The notes beneath the pieces were generated by a model. That model was given only the letters and a program-made list of their open reading frames with translations, was not told the DNA's origin and made no database searches. Positions 31,595-44,248 of a stretch of DNA of 64,000 nucleotides are shown piece after piece (the stretch's first letter is position 1; each line of letters begins with the position of its first letter). The position numbers were made by a program, and so were the translations under genes. This DNA comes from Gymnopus androsaceus JB14 (Eukaryota > Basidiomycota > Agaricomycetes > Agaricales > Omphalotaceae): assembly GCA_009733575.1 (NCBI GenBank), contig ML769688.1, positions 17,758-81,757 of the forward strand. The letters run 5' to 3'.

Positions 31595-33939
31595 ATGGTG
31601 TCTCGTCGAAGATGTCCCGTATGCGGATCGAAGCAATGGCATAAGGAACCATCGAGCGGGCTAATTGCATGCAGCGAGGGACATATTCTACAAGTAAACC
31701 GATTCCCTTTCTAGCATCTCTCATTCCCACTCATTCTCGTCATCTCCTTGCAGAACTATCGCAATGAGACGAATGAAGCGGAAGATGTAGGCAACCACAT
31801 GATGAAGAAGCGCGCTTTAAAGTCGAATAGGCAAAAGAAAGAACGAAAAAGCAGGGTCAATCACAAACGTACCTTTTTCCACTCCGATTGTCACTGTCTC
31901 AACGCTCATCGGTATACTCTTTTCCAGTGTATCACGGGTCTCGTGGCCGTTATCTTTACTTTCAATGCCAGCAGCTAATTCTGCGGAAGCAAATCGCCGC
32001 TTTGACACGATTATGGAACCTGCCCAAGGAATTCGAGGTCAGTAACTTTGCTACCTCTATCGGAGGGATGAAGAACAGACTATCTACTTGTAGATGGCGT
32101 GTAGAGACCTCTGGGCTCTTCATCTAAGTTTGCTCTCCGACCCTCCTCCGTCGGAACCGTTCTTTGATCCAAGTCCAGCGCGTTCTTCTACATTGAAACA
32201 AGAACACGGTCGCTCCCATTCCCGCACTAGGACCAAGACCCGACCTCACTCTCCGGAGACAAGGCCAAATTCGCCTCTTCCGTCTGACTCACCTTCGTCG
32301 TCTTCATCCTCTTCCGAAGAAGCTGATTCGGAAAATCAGATTGACTCTGACGAGGCGGAAGAAGGCGGAGACGAAGATGGCGGAAAAGATACGCGTAAAG
32401 AAGAGGAGGAGGATCCGGAGCTGGCTGAGCTTATGCGGGAAAACTCTGAATCAGAAGATGACGATGATGAAGAAGACGAATTGGATGATAGTGGAAAGAA
32501 TAGTAAGGGAGCACAAGAGTCAAGACGCAAGCGTGGCCATAGTGCGTATGAAGGACCGGCGAATAATCTTGCGGTTTTAATGGTGGCGTGTTGGATGTTG
32601 CGCATTCCTGTAATGTATCGCGACCTGACTCAGTAAGAGATCCGACTTTCTTTCGGTCATTAATGCTAATGTTATTGATGACCAGACAAGTAGAATCGTA
32701 TGCTTTACCCTACTTGGATCCCGTTCGCCTATTACCCAATGGCATGGTCTCGCATCTTACAAAACATAATATTCAAGCACTATCACCTACGGTAAGCAGC
32801 AAGACGTCTTGACTTGAACGAACACGTGTTTTTGAAACAAGTTCTCTAGCATGCTCCCAAAACATTGATACTACACGCCCTCGCATCTCGGCTTGCTAAG
32901 CAGCTATGCCAATCGTACAAAATTTTGACCCCAGAAACGAACGTTGCTCCTATGCTGTGGCGTATCATACAAGGAATCGGCGGGACTCGTGAGTCTGGAA
33001 AACGCATTGCAATACACATATTGAAAACTTCTATAGCCACACTGTATGCGATGACCAAGCGACTGGCGCGCATATTGTCATTGCCTTTGGCTCTGCACCA
33101 GTCTCTAGTGCCCAAGCTGCTACAATTAAAGAAAGGAGACCCACAGACGCACAAGTTTGACAATGCACCGGTTGAAGCAAGCTTGTTGGCTGCCGTCATC
33201 GTTGTATTAAAGATGGTTTACGGTCTGAACGGAGAGAGCAAGTAAGTAGCTTCAAGCTCGGTTCGCTCATCAGCGGCGGTGGCTTAACATGAGCTTTAGA
33301 CAGCCGACGGATGACGATGACCCAGCGTTCGCTTTACCCTGTGTGGAAGATTACCTTGGGCTAGTGAGGCAATTTGTTGACGCAGATCCCCGTCACGAAG
33401 CTCTTTTTAACTCTGAAAAGCCGATGTGAGGTCCTGCTGATCTTTGCGTTGAATCTTTGCTAAAGTTATATCATTACGAAAGATCTATGGACATCCCGAA
33501 TGACGACATGTTAGATGGATATTTGGAATTCTGCGAACGAATACTGCTGAGGCCTGGTCGCACCGATAATGTATTGCAAGGTGTGTTCTTTGTTTCATGT
33601 GCACGAGTTTTGTCTCATGATATCCAAGGCCAGAAACAAATGTTGGCCGACTATTTTCCTGTAAACAAGACTTTTGACTCTCCAAGGAGCGGTGAATTTA
33701 GCCCGCCACTGAAACTGTCGAGACGCCCGCCGAATGCTGATGACATTGGGATGACTGGGCTTCCGAGGCCGGGTGAAAAGTATTCAATCTATCACTCGCG
33801 GGATGCTCTCGGCAGTGTGCCCGATGAATACGAGATGGTAATCAAAAGAGGATCGGAGCTGGTACAAATCCCGCCAGAGTATTTACATGGTCTTGTAGAA
33901 AAGTATGAGCGTAGGAAACTATGGAAAAAACCACAATGA
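31595..33939 (+). CDS. RRN7: RNA polymerase I initiation factor RRN7 (TAF1B-like)
   Basis: Nine exons: 31595-31693, 31754-31868, 31928-32037, 32094-32632, 32686-32791, 32850-32988, 33037-33241, 33300-33425, 33483-33939. They sum to 631 residues with no frame break. The N-terminus is the zinc ribbon CPVCGSKQWHKE...CSEGH, followed by a B-reader-like NYRNET segment. Then come the cyclin-fold parts, including CQQLILRKQIAALTRLWNLP, CRDLWALHLSLL, LPNGMVSHLTKHN and LLAAVIVVLKMVYGLNGE. A long Ser/Glu/Asp-rich insert occupies about residues 135-245. The protein is the TFIIB-like subunit of core factor for rDNA transcription in the nucleolus. The last intron uses the acceptor GAAAG at 33482. A broken copy of exon 1 lies 3.8 kb upstream. 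Confidence 0.92.
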
Positions 33940-34154
33940 ATAGAAACTAAAGATAGTAAAAGTAAAATTCGGCTTGATTCCGGGACATTCCCCTAAGCCT
34001 GACAAGTAAAACGTTCGAATTCATCATGTCATGATCAATTTCTCAGCTCTCTCAGCTCCATCACCTTTCCTTCCTTAACTGAGTTTGTCTCACCACCCCT
34101 GGCCAGACAAGGCCTCTCAATGTCCCAACTTTGACGACTTGTTTCTCTTCCATC

Positions 34155-36530
34155 ATGAAACGTATTGCTTCGGTATTTTCCCGCGACAGGAATGAGCGGA
34201 AGAGCGAGAAAATTCAGCGGTCGACTTCAGTCACTCTCAACGTCCGGACCCTGCCAATTTTATCGGACATTACGACTTTTGACTCGATGATTTCGACCCC
34301 TCAGCTCAGTCGCTGGAGGAAGCGAAGTCTCTTCTACAGGCGGATCCAGTCTGCAGACCCCAGAAGACGTTCCCACAGTTCACAGTACGAAGAAAACATG
34401 GATTCCTTGGTTGACAAAAAAGTCGGGGACTATCAAGGTTAGCGCTAACCGTCCTAATTCCACCTGGACGCCACAGCCTGCGCCGCTCCTTCGCAGTCCT
34501 CCTCCCGGCCCTCGAGCTCCGGCCAGTAGCTTGGATCCAGATTCAGACTGCTCATCCGATGACGGCTATGGAGACGATGATCTTGCTAAATCTCGTACGG
34601 CAATCGTTACGCCTGAATCTCTTTCCGAATCGCGAGCTGTACTTCAGGCTTTCATTCAGAACAGCCTTAATGACCGGCCGTGTATTGCGCCGCCTTTTGT
34701 GGTTTCGCCAAGTGCGCCATTGTATCCCCGATCTTCCAATCTGTCCCGTTCTTTGCCTAGGTCCAATTCTCTCGCTTCGACGGTCCTTAAAAGGCGTATG
34801 CTTCGACGGCTTTCAGACGCAAATCCCCAGCCTTCTGAAGCCGAATCAATCATAGCTTTTAGTCGTCGTCACACCCAGCACGCACCCAACACCCTTCCTG
34901 CCAACTTTGACATGATTGACGCGAAAGCTTTACCCACTTCTGATCATACTTCATCATTCAGTATTGGTCTACGCAGTTGGACTGCACGTCCTTGTTTCGA
35001 GGATCGGTTTTCTGTGTGGACAGCGGTAGATGGCAATATCACTTGCCAGCGTATTTCCAACTCTCCCGGTTTCGCCCTTGCTTCTCTGGAATTTTCGCAG
35101 TCCATAGAAGCTAGTGCTGATATCTACGGCGATCATCCTCAGCCTGCTTCTGCAGAGTTGCGGTTCCCTCCAGTCTCGACTTCGGATGATGGAACAGCAT
35201 CTAGCTCTTCCTCACATGTATCTTGTAAGTTTAAACAATATTTTGACTATTCCTATCGACTCAATCTCCTCCAGCCTCTGCTTCTAATACGAGATCAAAC
35301 CCTTCACCTCAACTTTTGGGCCCTTCTCCTCTTCGCAACCAAGCTTCGACCTCGAGCTCTTCCAAATCCCCACGAAAGGAGCCTTCTCTCCTTGTAGTTC
35401 CTCCTGCGGCCGAGCCTAACAAGAATACATCTCCGGTTTCTCCCACGTCACCGTCAGATGCTATTTCAACCTCTGGCGGCACAATTAAACGCGGAGTAAG
35501 GTTCATCGAAGAGGAAAAGAATGAAAACATTCCCCTCGGTTACGTTATGAGGGTCAAGAAACAGCGGGAAGACAAAGCTCGCTTCTTGCGGGAGGAAAAA
35601 GAAAGGCGGCAGTTTGAGGAGGAGCGTGCACGGATAGACGAAGAGAGGAAGCAGAGAGACGCCGAGAGACGGAAGTGGGAGCAGGAAAGAATGGCATGGG
35701 AGAAGGAAAAGAGAGCCATTGAGGAAGAGAGAAAGCGAAAACTCTTTGCAGAAGAGTTCGCTGCCTCGCGGCAGCGTGCCGAATCCTCGAGAATGGGAAT
35801 GCGTGTTTCTCCTTCTTCGCCATCCCTAACAAAGCTCCCGCGAGGAGTTGAAGCTCCACCGAGTCCGCGAAGAAATGCTTCTGAATCCTTTGTTTCACCG
35901 GCTGGCTTAAGACCACCTAGTGTTGCCAGCGGAACAGGCTTCTACCTACCGACCTCCAGACCCTCTTCCATTCACTCCTCTTCTGAAGATGTCCGCAATA
36001 GCAGGCCAATGTCTACCGCCTTTTACGTTCCTCCTGTTCCCCCAATCCCCCAGTTTTACCCACACCCATCTGGGTTTCCTGTGGACATGCCTCTTCTTCC
36101 TCCCACTGCTCCGTTTATGGTTAACCAATATTCTCGCCGCCAGTCTCAATCTCCTCAAAGCTCGTCACGGCAACGAGTACCCAGCAATAGCAGTAACGAC
36201 TCGTTAAACAGACAGTCAGCGCACGGTCCTCGAGGCTCTTCGCCTGCTTCACGGAAAGCCTCCAGCTCATCGCTTTCAGCCTCTCCCCACCGCACACATC
36301 AAAGGAGAACGAGCGATGATAATACTAGACGGGTTTCCACATATTCCTCGTCTCCCCATTCTTCATCTGGCCACCTGCCTCGGGGACGGTCCACCAATCC
36401 AGCTCATAGCCAGCAGATGGAAAGCCCTTGGACGGCGCCGCCCATGTCACGCGGAGGTTTCCCTTCTAGTACTGGCGTGAACACCGTTACTAGACACACT
36501 CCTTCGAGGAGGCAAACCACTTTTTCATAA
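34155..36530 (+). CDS. serine-rich coiled-coil protein, function unknown
   Basis: The main exons are about 34411-35224 and 35275-36530, linked by a 50-nt intron. ATG 34155 opens a basic start (MKRIASVFSRDRNERKSEK), but reading from there to TWIPWLTKKSGTIKVSANRP at about 34400 needs two frame changes, so the 5' model is unresolved. The body is Ser/Pro-rich with an acidic DPDSDCSSDDGYGDDD. Near 35600-35800 lies a strongly charged single-alpha-helix or coiled coil of R/E/K (about 80 residues, for example REEKERRQFEEERARIDEER). The C-terminus is low-complexity Ser/Pro/Arg. No enzyme domain is seen. It resembles conserved, unnamed Agaricomycete proteins. Confidence 0.65.
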
Positions 36531-37220
36531 TGATAAAGAAATTAGGTGTTTTTGAAGCTCTAAAGCTCATGCACCTGGGTTCGTCTTGATTTGTGCTCTT
36601 TCCAATCCTTATTGTTATGCTCTTCCCGAGACTTTTCCCCCCCTTGCACTACGCTTATTTCTCTCTTCTCCCCAACTCGTTGTGTACATACTCAATTTTC
36701 CCCAAAAGCAGTTGTCACTCATTCAACGCACACACGTTCGTTTACATCATAATACCATCCAGTCGTTACTCGGAAATCATGACTTCACTCTATCCTGTGC
36801 ATCCTTGACATTTACTCGTGTCACCACACATACAGCTCCCGGACTTTACTTACCCATCCTGCTCGGTTGTTTCTCTGCCCAGCTGACCTTTTCATCTAGG
36901 ATACATTCTGTTTAATATTGCATGTTTTCGTTTTCATCCCGGACTAGAGTTCTCGGACGTGTTGTTTTGTCACATTTCATTCTTCCATTTAAAATTACAT
37001 TGTCGCGTTTGCGTGGCTCGGCTATGAATTCATCTTGTACACTCTTACCATTACAGTTAACCCATGTCTAGATCTGCTATATTTGTGGTCTTGCGTTTAA
37101 TGTTGCCAGAAACAGCTGAATAAATCTTGCTTTGCCTCCATCATCCCACGAGAATAAGCGCCGTCTCCGTGGCAGCTTCTCTTTCTTACTTTTTTCCATT
37201 CTCCCTTTCAAGTATCGTCT
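36531..37220. other. intergenic, pyrimidine-rich
   Basis: C/T-rich stretches between two plus-strand genes, probably a long 3' UTR plus the promoter of the DnaJ gene. No supported gene or RNA. Confidence 0.45.
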
Positions 37221-38549
37221 ATGAGGTCTCCTTTTTTCTTGGTATTTATTCTCTTTCTGGTGACAGCGGTATTTGCGTGCGTATCACTATCTGTCTGCCC
37301 CGAAATTTACTTATGTTTCTTGTGATAGATGGGATAAGGTGCGGTCAACAGCGCGTCAGACTTTCAATTGCTAAAATCAACCATAGGAAGATCATGAAAT
37401 TTTCGATCTTGTTAGTGCGATAGAAGCGTCTGAAGGGAAGGGAACGACCTTTTACTCTTGGCTAGATGTGCCCTCGACTGCTACGACCTCTGAGATTGCC
37501 AAAGCTTACAGAAAGTTGAGCATGCAGCTCCAGTGCGTCTAGTTTTCGTTTCCGTCTTGGCGCGCATTGGCTGATTATTCGTTAAAGCCCAGATAAGAAT
37601 CCCGGAAATGCAAAAATCGCGGACCGTTTTGCTAGACTAGGTGTGGTATCGACTATTTTGAGGAATACAGAAGCTAGGAAAAGGTGTGCGATTTTTCATG
37701 GTTTAACGGCCAACCCATTGACGTTGTTACAGATATGATTTCTTTTACAAGAATGGCGTGCCAAAGTGGAGAGGAACTGGCTATTACTACAGCCGTTTCA
37801 GGCCAGGTCTCGGGGTACGTCTTCCTTTCACTCGTCGACGTCGTTTTATCCTCAACCGCTTGTCAGTCTGTTTTCGTCTTTTTAACCATTGTATCATCCG
37901 GACTGCAATACTTTATCCAACGCTTCAACTACCAGCGGGATTTGAAACGTATCGAGCACGTCGTTCGTGAAGCACGGTTAGCTGCATGGGGTGGTAAAAT
38001 GGTCCCAGTCGATGGGCAGAGAAAGGTAACTAATACCCTACATACTCGACCGAATTTGTGAATTGACCTTCACCTTGACCTAGGTCAAGGTATACCTTGG
38101 CGGTCGTCAACGGTACGATGACGAGGGAAACACGGTCGGAGGGAAGGCTATCGACATGGTCGTATCTGGAGATGCCGTCTACATTGTATGTGGTCGTCTG
38201 TTGTTTCTTTTTTCTATATTAAGTACTGGTTGCATCTAGCTCGAACCAGGTGGAGATATGCATCCTGTCGATTCGTCGACTGCAGTGACCTCCGAGCGTC
38301 TACCGGACTTGGTTCATCGTGCTGGTTGTTTCCGCATATCATTCACTGTTGGATAAAACAAAAGGTAAATCTGCGGAAGTGCAGTCCGACGAGAAGGAAT
38401 TCGAGGCAGATGATGGATATGACTCGTCAACGACCGGCTCTGAACAACCTGGTAGTGGTACGGTCACACCTCGAGAAGGGACCAATGGTAATAGAAAACC
38501 CACTATGAAAGCTGGAGGGAAACGCAGGAAAGCTCTTAGGAAGCGCTAA
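37221..38549 (+). CDS. ERJ5: ER-membrane DnaJ protein (ERJ5-like), one +1 base
   Basis: Exons: 37221-37276, 37329-37338 (a 10-nt micro-exon), 37387-37532, 37588-37683, 37733-37814, 37867-38025, 38084-38185, 38240-38549. They give 319 residues if one of the two G at 38305-38306 is extra. There is a signal peptide ([19 protein letters not shown]), then the J domain [20 protein letters not shown] with HPDKN (the HPD motif split by an intron), [20 protein letters not shown], a membrane segment [15 protein letters not shown], and a lysine-rich ending [11 protein letters not shown]5-type proteins support ER protein folding with Kar2. Confidence 0.87.
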
Positions 38550-38832
38550 CTCGCTAATCTCTACAATCCGCACTTGTAGATCATAGTAGATATCTAATTT
38601 ATCAACCTTATTAATTGAAGTTGCGTGTGATGGTTATTGTTTCGCAGTACTAGTGCTCCGTCCCATATCATTCTGAATCTTGGCCAGTTCGATTTTCCAC
38701 AATAGGTGTTACATCGCGTAGAACGGTTTCACGTGATCTTGATTATCTTCTTCCGAATCTTCGTGAACTACGACCGTTATTACAACCTTGGTGCTTTGAA
38801 AATGACCCAGTGCCTGCTCTTAGCCTCAAAAT

Positions 38833-41800
38833 ATGTCCCAAAATTCTGATACCGCTTTCTGTTCACAACCCTACTGGGAGCAGGTGGAAGATTTACATGA
38901 TTTAGATCTGAGCAGGTTTTTTGTATATATATTCAACATCATATCGCTAACTTTCATTGATATCAGGTCTGCTTGACCAAGTAAATGAACATGTTGAAGA
39001 GCTTCCAGACGCACCATCTCCTGTGAGCTGTTACCGTTCTACTCCTTTGGTACTTATAGGCTGATCGACGATACTCTAGCACTCGAGCTTTTCATATGAT
39101 ATTGAGCCCGAACTTGAAGCGGCCATGATTAGTTTTGCAGAATCAGAAGAAACAAGTACGTTTCTCCGTATTACTTTGATTACTCAAGCTGATTTGCTGT
39201 CTTGGATTCGAAGCAGCCTCAACTGAGTATGCAACACAACCTACAAGCTCGGAATCTAGTTCATCAACTCTGACCACATCAAAATCCATCCAGCCTAACC
39301 TCTGCAGTTCCTAGTAGGACTACGACGCTTAACTTGTCTCAATCAAACGCAACCTTATTGGGAAAGCGTTCTGTCAGCGATGTATCGTTAACCGAGAATC
39401 CTCGAGCTTCCAAAACATCAAGACAAGGCGATAACTTGCACACCCCTGTGGTAGTGGTAAGTATTGAACTGTTTTTTTTCGTCTGTGTCAATCCGGTAAT
39501 TGACCTTGTCAAATTTCAGGCTTACTCCAAAGCCGTTCAGCGATGGATCGACTTAAGAGACTTGCCATGGGGTGTACAGTGGGAGATCGCACGGCTCACT
39601 TCCATCGCCAATAATGGGCTGGATTATGAAAAAATTCGGAGTCACTGATTTCGACGAACTGAAAAAACTGGGGAACAACGCGAAAGCGGCGCCTATGGTT
39701 GAGAAAATTCTGCTAAGAAAGAAGATTGAGGAAGGCGAGTACTTTTGTCGATCATGGCTCCTCAGGCCCTGATTTCGATACTAATTTGAACAGCGAATAT
39801 CAACGACGATCTCTTTGTGAACGAACGCAAGGCCTAAGGTACTGCTGCAGTTGTACTGAGTAGTTTCTAGTGGTTGACCAATTTTTAAAATTTAGTTTCC
39901 CTACGAAGAGCTCGATTTAGAAGAAAAACTCAGCAACGACGCTTACGCTGGCCTCGGTTTCAACGCCAACTCGGATTGGTTTGGCGGAAAGGTGGTGTTT
40001 CGCGCCAAATTGGAAAACGCCTCAGAAAAAGACACAGACCAATTCAAAATCACGCTCGGGAAGGCGGAACTAGGCGCATCGTCTCGTTTCAGTCGTCGAT
40101 TTGGCTCCAAGTCCTTCGTCCGAGTGAAGATTCACAAGTCCTTACAAAATAGCAAGTATTCCGAAGCTTTGATTGACTTTTTCCGCCGGCCATTCATTAT
40201 CGCGGGGAAAGTCTTTCGTGCCTTCTTCGAAAAAGAAAAGACAGTCTTTTTGGTAAGTTTGACTCATCTCACAAATACACTTCCCTCATTTATCTATCTT
40301 CGCATTTTTCAGTATATGACCAACGAAGTTCCAGAATGGGAGCTGGTTTTGGGGTCTACTCAAAAGGTTCCCGGGAGATTGAGTTTTGAAGATTTCCTTC
40401 AGTGGCATAATCCGATCGAACCCAACCAGCAACAGGTCAGACTCCAAAAACGCGGACTTGATATCAAGCTAACTTTTGAAATCATCGCAGTCTGTGGCGA
40501 AATATGCATCGCGTTTTGCATTAGGTCTGTCAACTTCAGCACCAGGTTTAGAAATCAAGCCGGAGAACATCATCTTTATTGAGGATACTGGTTGGTTTTT
40601 TCTTAATGCACTTGGTCTCAAGAGTGCTGACGGTTTCTGGTAGTCTCTTTGACCGGTTCAGACATGACCGATGGTGCAGGCCTAATCAATAAAGCTGCAC
40701 TAGCGCAATTAAAGTCCAAGTTTGGTTGGGACTTGTGGCCCACAGCAATTCAATGTCGCATTGCTGGATCAAAGGTTGGACCTTGAAATCATATTTGTAC
40801 TTCGCTGGTCGCTGAGTGTTCCATAGGGTATGTTGCTCCAGCACCCCGATGATGATTCGGAAGAACCCAAGGTCTACGTTCGACCTTCAATGAACAAAAT
40901 AAAGTACCCTGCACTAGGTTCCGAGCCTGCTCACTGTATTATCGACGTCCTCCGGACATGCCATCCTCGCTTTTCTTGTGATTTGTCCTCCGAGACGATC
41001 ATAAATTTGGCGGAAAATGGTGTCCCAAAACGAGTATTCACCAACCTCTTGGACAAGACTTTGGATGCTCTGATCGCATCTCTTACGACCTGGGAAACTT
41101 TGGACGACATGAAGTCGTTGTGGAAGACATTGGCCCGCCTTGGTGGTGTTTTTTCAGCAAGATCTGCCCGTCATAAGTCTGGAATGGCGCGAGTTCATGG
41201 CTACTCTGAGCGTGATTCACGAGAGGAGGATGAAGACGTGCTCGATGACGACTCGGAAGGCGAAAGGTCAACTGCTTGGTGGGACGACGAAGTTTCAGGT
41301 CAACCTTCTTCCCTTGAGGAAACCGTCATGCGCTTTCTAGATGGTGGCTTCACGCCAAAGGAGTGTCCTGTGATGAGGGATAAACTCAAGCATATCCTGA
41401 CAAAGGAGATAGATAACTCATGCTCAAGGTTGCGCTTGGAAGTTCCAATGTCTTTGACTGCATTTATCGTTCCAGGTTTGCTTTTTTTTCTTCTTTTTTT
41501 TCTGCTGTCTTCAACAAGACTTGACGCATGGTTTGTAGATCCAGAGAGTGTTCTTGAAGAGGGAGAAATCTACTTTAAAAGCTCCCATCGGGGTATCATC
41601 ACGGAAGATGGGCGGGAGTTGGATGTGCTGACAGGGCCAGTCATTGTAACGCGTCATCCGTAAGTTGTTTTCTTTCATGGTTGAAGTTATTACTGAGATG
41701 TACATCAAAAGCTGTAAGCTCCCGACGGACGCACAGAAGGTAATGTTTTCTTTAGAGGTTAAAGTTATCACTGACCCGCATTATAAGTGGGTTGGAGTCG

Positions 41801-43084
41801 ATCGACCAGAACTCAGGCATTATACCGACGTTATCATCATTTCAATCAAAGGCGAACGTCGGGGGGCAGATTGGCTAGGAGGAGGTGCGATTCTTTAGAT
41901 TGTACTAATATTAGTCTGACCATTCGTTTAGGTGACTACGATGGCGACAAATCATTGGTCATTTACCAACCCGAGATTGTCAATCCCTTCAGAAATGCGG
42001 ATCGAAAACTTGGCGACCCACGAGATGACATCAAGGCCGGATACTTTCTAGCACACACCGAAACAGTCACCGAGCTCACTGCCCGTGCGCCCGTGAACCC
42101 GATAAATCCTTTAGCCAGGATACATGCCTTACAGGAGTACCTCATTGGAGGTATCAAGACAGCCTCTCTGGTTGGTCGGGCATCAAATATGCACGACTGT
42201 CTCTTGTATGAGCGTGGTCTTTCCAATCCAGAAACTATCCGAATGGCCCACATGTAAGAAGCTTCATACTCAAGTTGGAATCCATATTGAACCTTTCCTA
42301 GCTTCTGCCACACACTTGACGGAACGAAGACTGGCCTCAGGGCAAAGCCGGATCTTTGGAAGGCCGACACCAAAAGATACGACAAGGGCTCGATGCATTG
42401 GAAAGAGAAGAAGTCTAACACTGCTGTTTCGACCAGCAATGTCATCTCGGAGCGTCCAAAGGGGCTTCGCTCATTCATCATGGACTCGCTCTTGGTAAGT
42501 TTTATAGTACCTTCTTCGTTCATGCCATGCTTATCGTACTTTGCCAGGCTCATGCCCGCGTAAAGGGAGGTACAATGAGAGGCGATGTGACGAACCTTTG
42601 CGACGATACTACGTCGAGGAAGAAATTTCCCCTTATCAAGGATAAGAACCTGGCTGCTCCTTGGGAAGAGGCTGAGCGCAAGACAGCTGGAAGTGAGATT
42701 ATGAGGCAGGATTTGGAGAGGATTAGACGCCATGTACATTCCATGCGGGTCATGTGGGATGCGAATCGTCAGAAGGAAAAGGACACCAAGTTTACAGACT
42801 TGTCGATCGAGACGCGACAAGATATTCTCCGAAAAATCTCTAGAGAGTTCGCCAGTGGACCAGACGAGGCTGGCATGCATATGCTCCACGATCAAATTTT
42901 GCAGCTCAAAGCCTCCTACGCGTACATCTACGACTATGAAGTCACCGAAAAGAAGTGTTCGAGGTTTCCTTGGGACGTTACTATGCGTCAATTAACAGAA
43001 ATCAAGGCGAAGTCGCTCGGGAGCTCGAGGACTGTGTTCGCCGATTTTTACGAAAATTTTACGCTCAAACAAAACCGGCATTGA
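38833..43084 (+). CDS. RNA-dependent RNA polymerase of the RNAi pathway
   Basis: A long multi-exon gene, probable start ATG 38833, stop 43082-43084. Clear parts in order: YSKAVQRWIDLRDLPWGVQW (about 39530), FFEKEKTVFLYMTNEVP (about 40230), ENIIFIEDT then VSLTGSDMTDGAGLINKAAL (about 40580-40690), VRPSMNKIKY, LDVLTGPVIVTRHPCKLP (about 41620-41730) and the catalytic GGGDYDGDKS, whose aspartates lie at 41934-41948 right after an intron. The C-terminal helical part runs to the end. This is the eukaryotic RdRP fold of QDE-1/RDR enzymes, which make dsRNA for quelling. One A too many in the run at 39629-39634 breaks the frame between GLDYEK and GVTDFDEL. Exon joins before 39300 are uncertain. Confidence 0.88.
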
Positions 43085-43287
43085 GGATTGGAAGGTTGTA
43101 ATTTATTCTTATCTTGGCTTTCGATCCTAGTGGAATGGATAATACTTTTGATTCATAGATTTCTTGCATACCATACCATACATACCTATTTGTATTTTAG
43201 CTCATACTGGATCTGTACTGTACTACTGTATCATACATGAATAGAACGCTTCGTTGAGGCGCCGTCACGTTGTCACGACCTCTTCCT

Positions 43288-44070
43288 ATGATCAACTACA
43301 TCCTTCTCGTCTCCCGGCAAGGCGTGTTTCAATCTGGCTCATTCTAGAAGTCCTAATAACTTCTGCTTCAGGGAAGGTCCGCCTTGCAAAATGGTTTACG
43401 ACGATGCCTCCCAAGAACAAAGCCAAGATTGTGAAGGATGTAACCCAGTTAGTACTGGCTCGGAGAACGAGAATGTGTAATTTCCTGGAATACAAAGGTG
43501 AGCACTGCGACTAATTCGCGCAACTCTGGTACTCACAGGATGTCTAGATACCAAGGTTGTGTATCGAAGATATGCATCGCTGTTCTTCGTTACTGGTATC
43601 AGCTCTGGAGACAACGAACTCGTTACGCTCGAAATTATTCACAGATATGTGGAAGTTCTGGACCGCTACTTTGGAAACGTGAGCGGTATAGCTTGAAATT
43701 GCGGCCGCTGTTCCTAACCATGTCATACAGGTCTGCGAGCTTGACTTGTGAGTATGTATCATTAGACTGAATCCCGCTCTGATGGTCTTTCAGAATCTTT
43801 AATTTCCAGAAAGCATACGCTGTAGGTTCCATGAGCATTTCAGCCGCTGAGAAGCTTATGATTTGTATAGATCTTGGACGAGCTGATTATTGCTGGAGAA
43901 CTCCAAGAATCTTCCAAGAAATCTGTGCTGCGAGTGGTATGGGCATTTCTGCTGTTGGAATCATAGTTTCCGATTGTCATTGCACTCTTTAGGTTACTCA
44001 ATCCGACAGTGTCGAAGAGCAGGAGAATTCGGACGATATGATGGCCCGGCTTGGATCAAGAAGCGGTTAG
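43288..44070 (+). CDS. APS1: AP-1 clathrin adaptor small subunit (sigma)
   Basis: Seven exons: 43288-43321, 43372-43497, 43548-43678, 43731-43747, 43794-43821, 43871-43936, 43993-44070. Total 159 residues, frame intact. It begins [20 protein letters not shown] and carries [47 protein letters not shown] and [19 protein letters not shown], the longin-fold signature of sigma subunits. The first intron starts with GC (GCGTGT), which is needed to obtain the invariant RQGKVRL. The protein works in clathrin transport between trans-Golgi and endosomes. Confidence 0.93.
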
Positions 44071-44248
44071 GATATTTCCTCTGTCTGGATATGTCGCCAA
44101 TTCTTAGATTTCTTTTTCGAGGGCTGATGATGTGAATTCACGTACTAAAATGTAGCCTTCGTTGACTGGAATAAATTTATGTATGTACTAAGGTAGCGCG
44201 CGCGCCTAGCTCTTTACTTTGTACCATCATCTACATGATCCTCTGAAT

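Noticed and set aside
27654..31642. Minus-strand frames starting MPLLRSAYGTSSTRH at 27857 and 31642, looking like paired paralogues
   Set aside because: Both are antisense to RRN7 exon 1 and its decayed copy; the plus-strand zinc ribbon explains the similarity.
32336..32605. Ser-rich 89-codon frame on the minus strand
   Set aside because: It is the antisense of the acidic/serine insert of RRN7, not a gene.
41963..42991. 342-codon frame on the minus strand
   Set aside because: Antisense of the RdRP C-terminal region, whose plus-strand protein has conserved motifs.
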